From: Deltaproteobacteria bacterium
Lineage (GTDB): Bacteria; Desulfobacterota; Desulfuromonadia; Desulfuromonadales; Geopsychrobacteraceae
Assembly: GCA_009993495.1 (NCBI GenBank)
Contig: JAACTI010000134.1
Coordinates: 1-24,181, forward strand
Direction: 5' to 3'
DNA: 24,181 nucleotides
Shown one piece after another: positions 23,565 through 24,181 of this stretch. A model generated the notes under the pieces. The model made no database searches. It was not told where the DNA came from and was given only the letters and a program-made list of their open reading frames with translations. Position 1 is the stretch's first letter. Each line of letters begins with the position of its first letter. The translations under genes were made by a program, and so were the position numbers.

Positions 23565-24181
23565 CTAGCGCCGCCGTTGCAGGTGGGTCAGTTCGGCTTT
23601 TAACTTGAGATAACTGGCAATGCGCTGCGCATCGAACTGGCCTTTTTCGCAGGCGGCCAGCACCGCACAGCCGGGTTCGCTCTGGTGGCCGCAGTCTGAA
23701 AAACGGCAGTTTAAAGCCAAAACTTCGATTTCGGCAAAAGATTCGGCCAAATCATCTTCTTCGCCCCACAGATGCAGTTCGCGCATCCCGGGGTTGTCCA
23801 TCAGCACTCCGCCGCCGGGCAGCAGAAAAAGTTCGCGGTGAGTGGTCGTGTGGCGGCCCTTGCCGACGGACGGGCTGACTTCGGCAACCTTCTGGCGCGC
23901 ATCGCCAAGCAGGGCGTTGATGATGGTTGATTTTCCCACCCCCGAAGAGCCAAGCAAGGCCAGAGTCTGCCCAGAATGCAGATAGTGCCGCAGGCACTGC
24001 ACCTGTTCCGGATTGTGCGCACAAAAGAGTTCCACCGGGGCAAGGCCCGCGACCGCTCTCACTTGCTCAAGGCGCTCGGCAGCATTGGCGCAAAGGTCGG
24101 CCTTGTTGAGCACCACCACCGCTTGCGCCCCACCGGCAGTGACCAGGGTGAGATAGCGTTCAATGCGGCGCAGGTTGAAAT
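23565..24181 (-). CDS. rsgA: Ribosome small-subunit GTPase RsgA, N-terminus beyond window
   Basis: Circularly permuted GTPase that helps late maturation of the 30S subunit. The visible 205 codons begin inside the GTPase domain (FNLRRIERYLTLV...). Motif order is the permuted one: VVLNKADL (G4) first, then GSSGVGKSTIINALLG (G1), the HTTTHRELF region (G2) and DNPGMREL (G3). The C-terminal zinc-binding element follows, with cysteines in NCRFSDCGHQSEPGC. The OB-fold at the N-terminus lies past position 24181. The stop is TAG at 23565-23567. The gene converges on the ABC-F gene. Identification is secure. Confidence 0.96.
   Translation of the reverse strand, partial: FNLRRIERYLTLVTAGGAQAVVVLNKADLCANAAERLEQVRAVAGLAPVELFCAHNPEQVQCLRHYLHSGQTLALLGSSGVGKSTIINALLGDARQKVAEVSPSVGKGRHTTTHRELFLLPGGGVLMDNPGMRELHLWGEEDDLAESFAEIEVLALNCRFSDCGHQSEPGCAVLAACEKGQFDAQRIASYLKLKAELTHLQRRR

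Overview
The window reads as chromosomal DNA of a Desulfuromonadales-type bacterium (Geobacter/Desulfuromonas/Pelobacter relatives). This rests on gene order and protein character, not on a database search. The strongest cue is the minus-strand run hslV-hslU-argB-argD-argF-(small gene)-argG. Other cues are the HslV start with a short propeptide and the housekeeping and TRAP content. The sequence is moderately GC-rich and densely coding, with many ATGA/GTGA stop-start overlaps. No rRNA, tRNA, CRISPR array, insertion sequence or phage gene was seen.

Layout. (1) 1-6680, minus strand: the hslVU protease genes followed by arginine genes argB, argD and argF, a zinc-ribbon/RDD membrane protein gene, and argG (cut by the left edge). 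These are joined by overlaps or gaps of a few bases up to the RDD gene. (2) 6960-7949, plus: fabH. (3) 8003-9569, minus: an MgtC/SapB membrane protein and a Qor-type quinone oxidoreductase. (4) 9795-15085, plus: a chemoreceptor without a periplasmic sensor domain, a dctP remnant with an internal deletion, then a complete TRAP transporter (dctP, dctQ, dctM). A strong terminator-like hairpin lies between dctP and dctQ. (5) 15274-20045, plus: a tightly packed seven-gene cluster. It holds two NosL-like periplasmic proteins, a small anchored protein, an FtsX-type ABC permease with its LolD-like ATPase, an eight-segment membrane protein with Cys/His motifs, and a Sco-like thioredoxin-fold protein. 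(6) 20075-23330, plus: TatD-family hydrolase, TcdA/ThiF-like enzyme and an ABC-F ATPase. (7) 23565-24181, minus: rsgA, cut by the right edge.

How the genes work together. The arg genes encode several steps from N-acetylglutamate to argininosuccinate. The TRAP genes form one importer for an unidentified (probably carboxylate) solute, with a defunct paralogue of its binding protein just upstream. The NosL-to-Sco cluster is the least ordinary region. All its products are predicted to be periplasmic or membrane-bound, or to energise such proteins. NosL and Sco families point to copper or thiol-redox handling outside the cytoplasm. However, no nosZ or nosDFY genes are present, the transporter is FtsX-like rather than NosY-like, and the Sco protein seems to lack the copper-ligand histidine. 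It is the best candidate here for an undescribed system.
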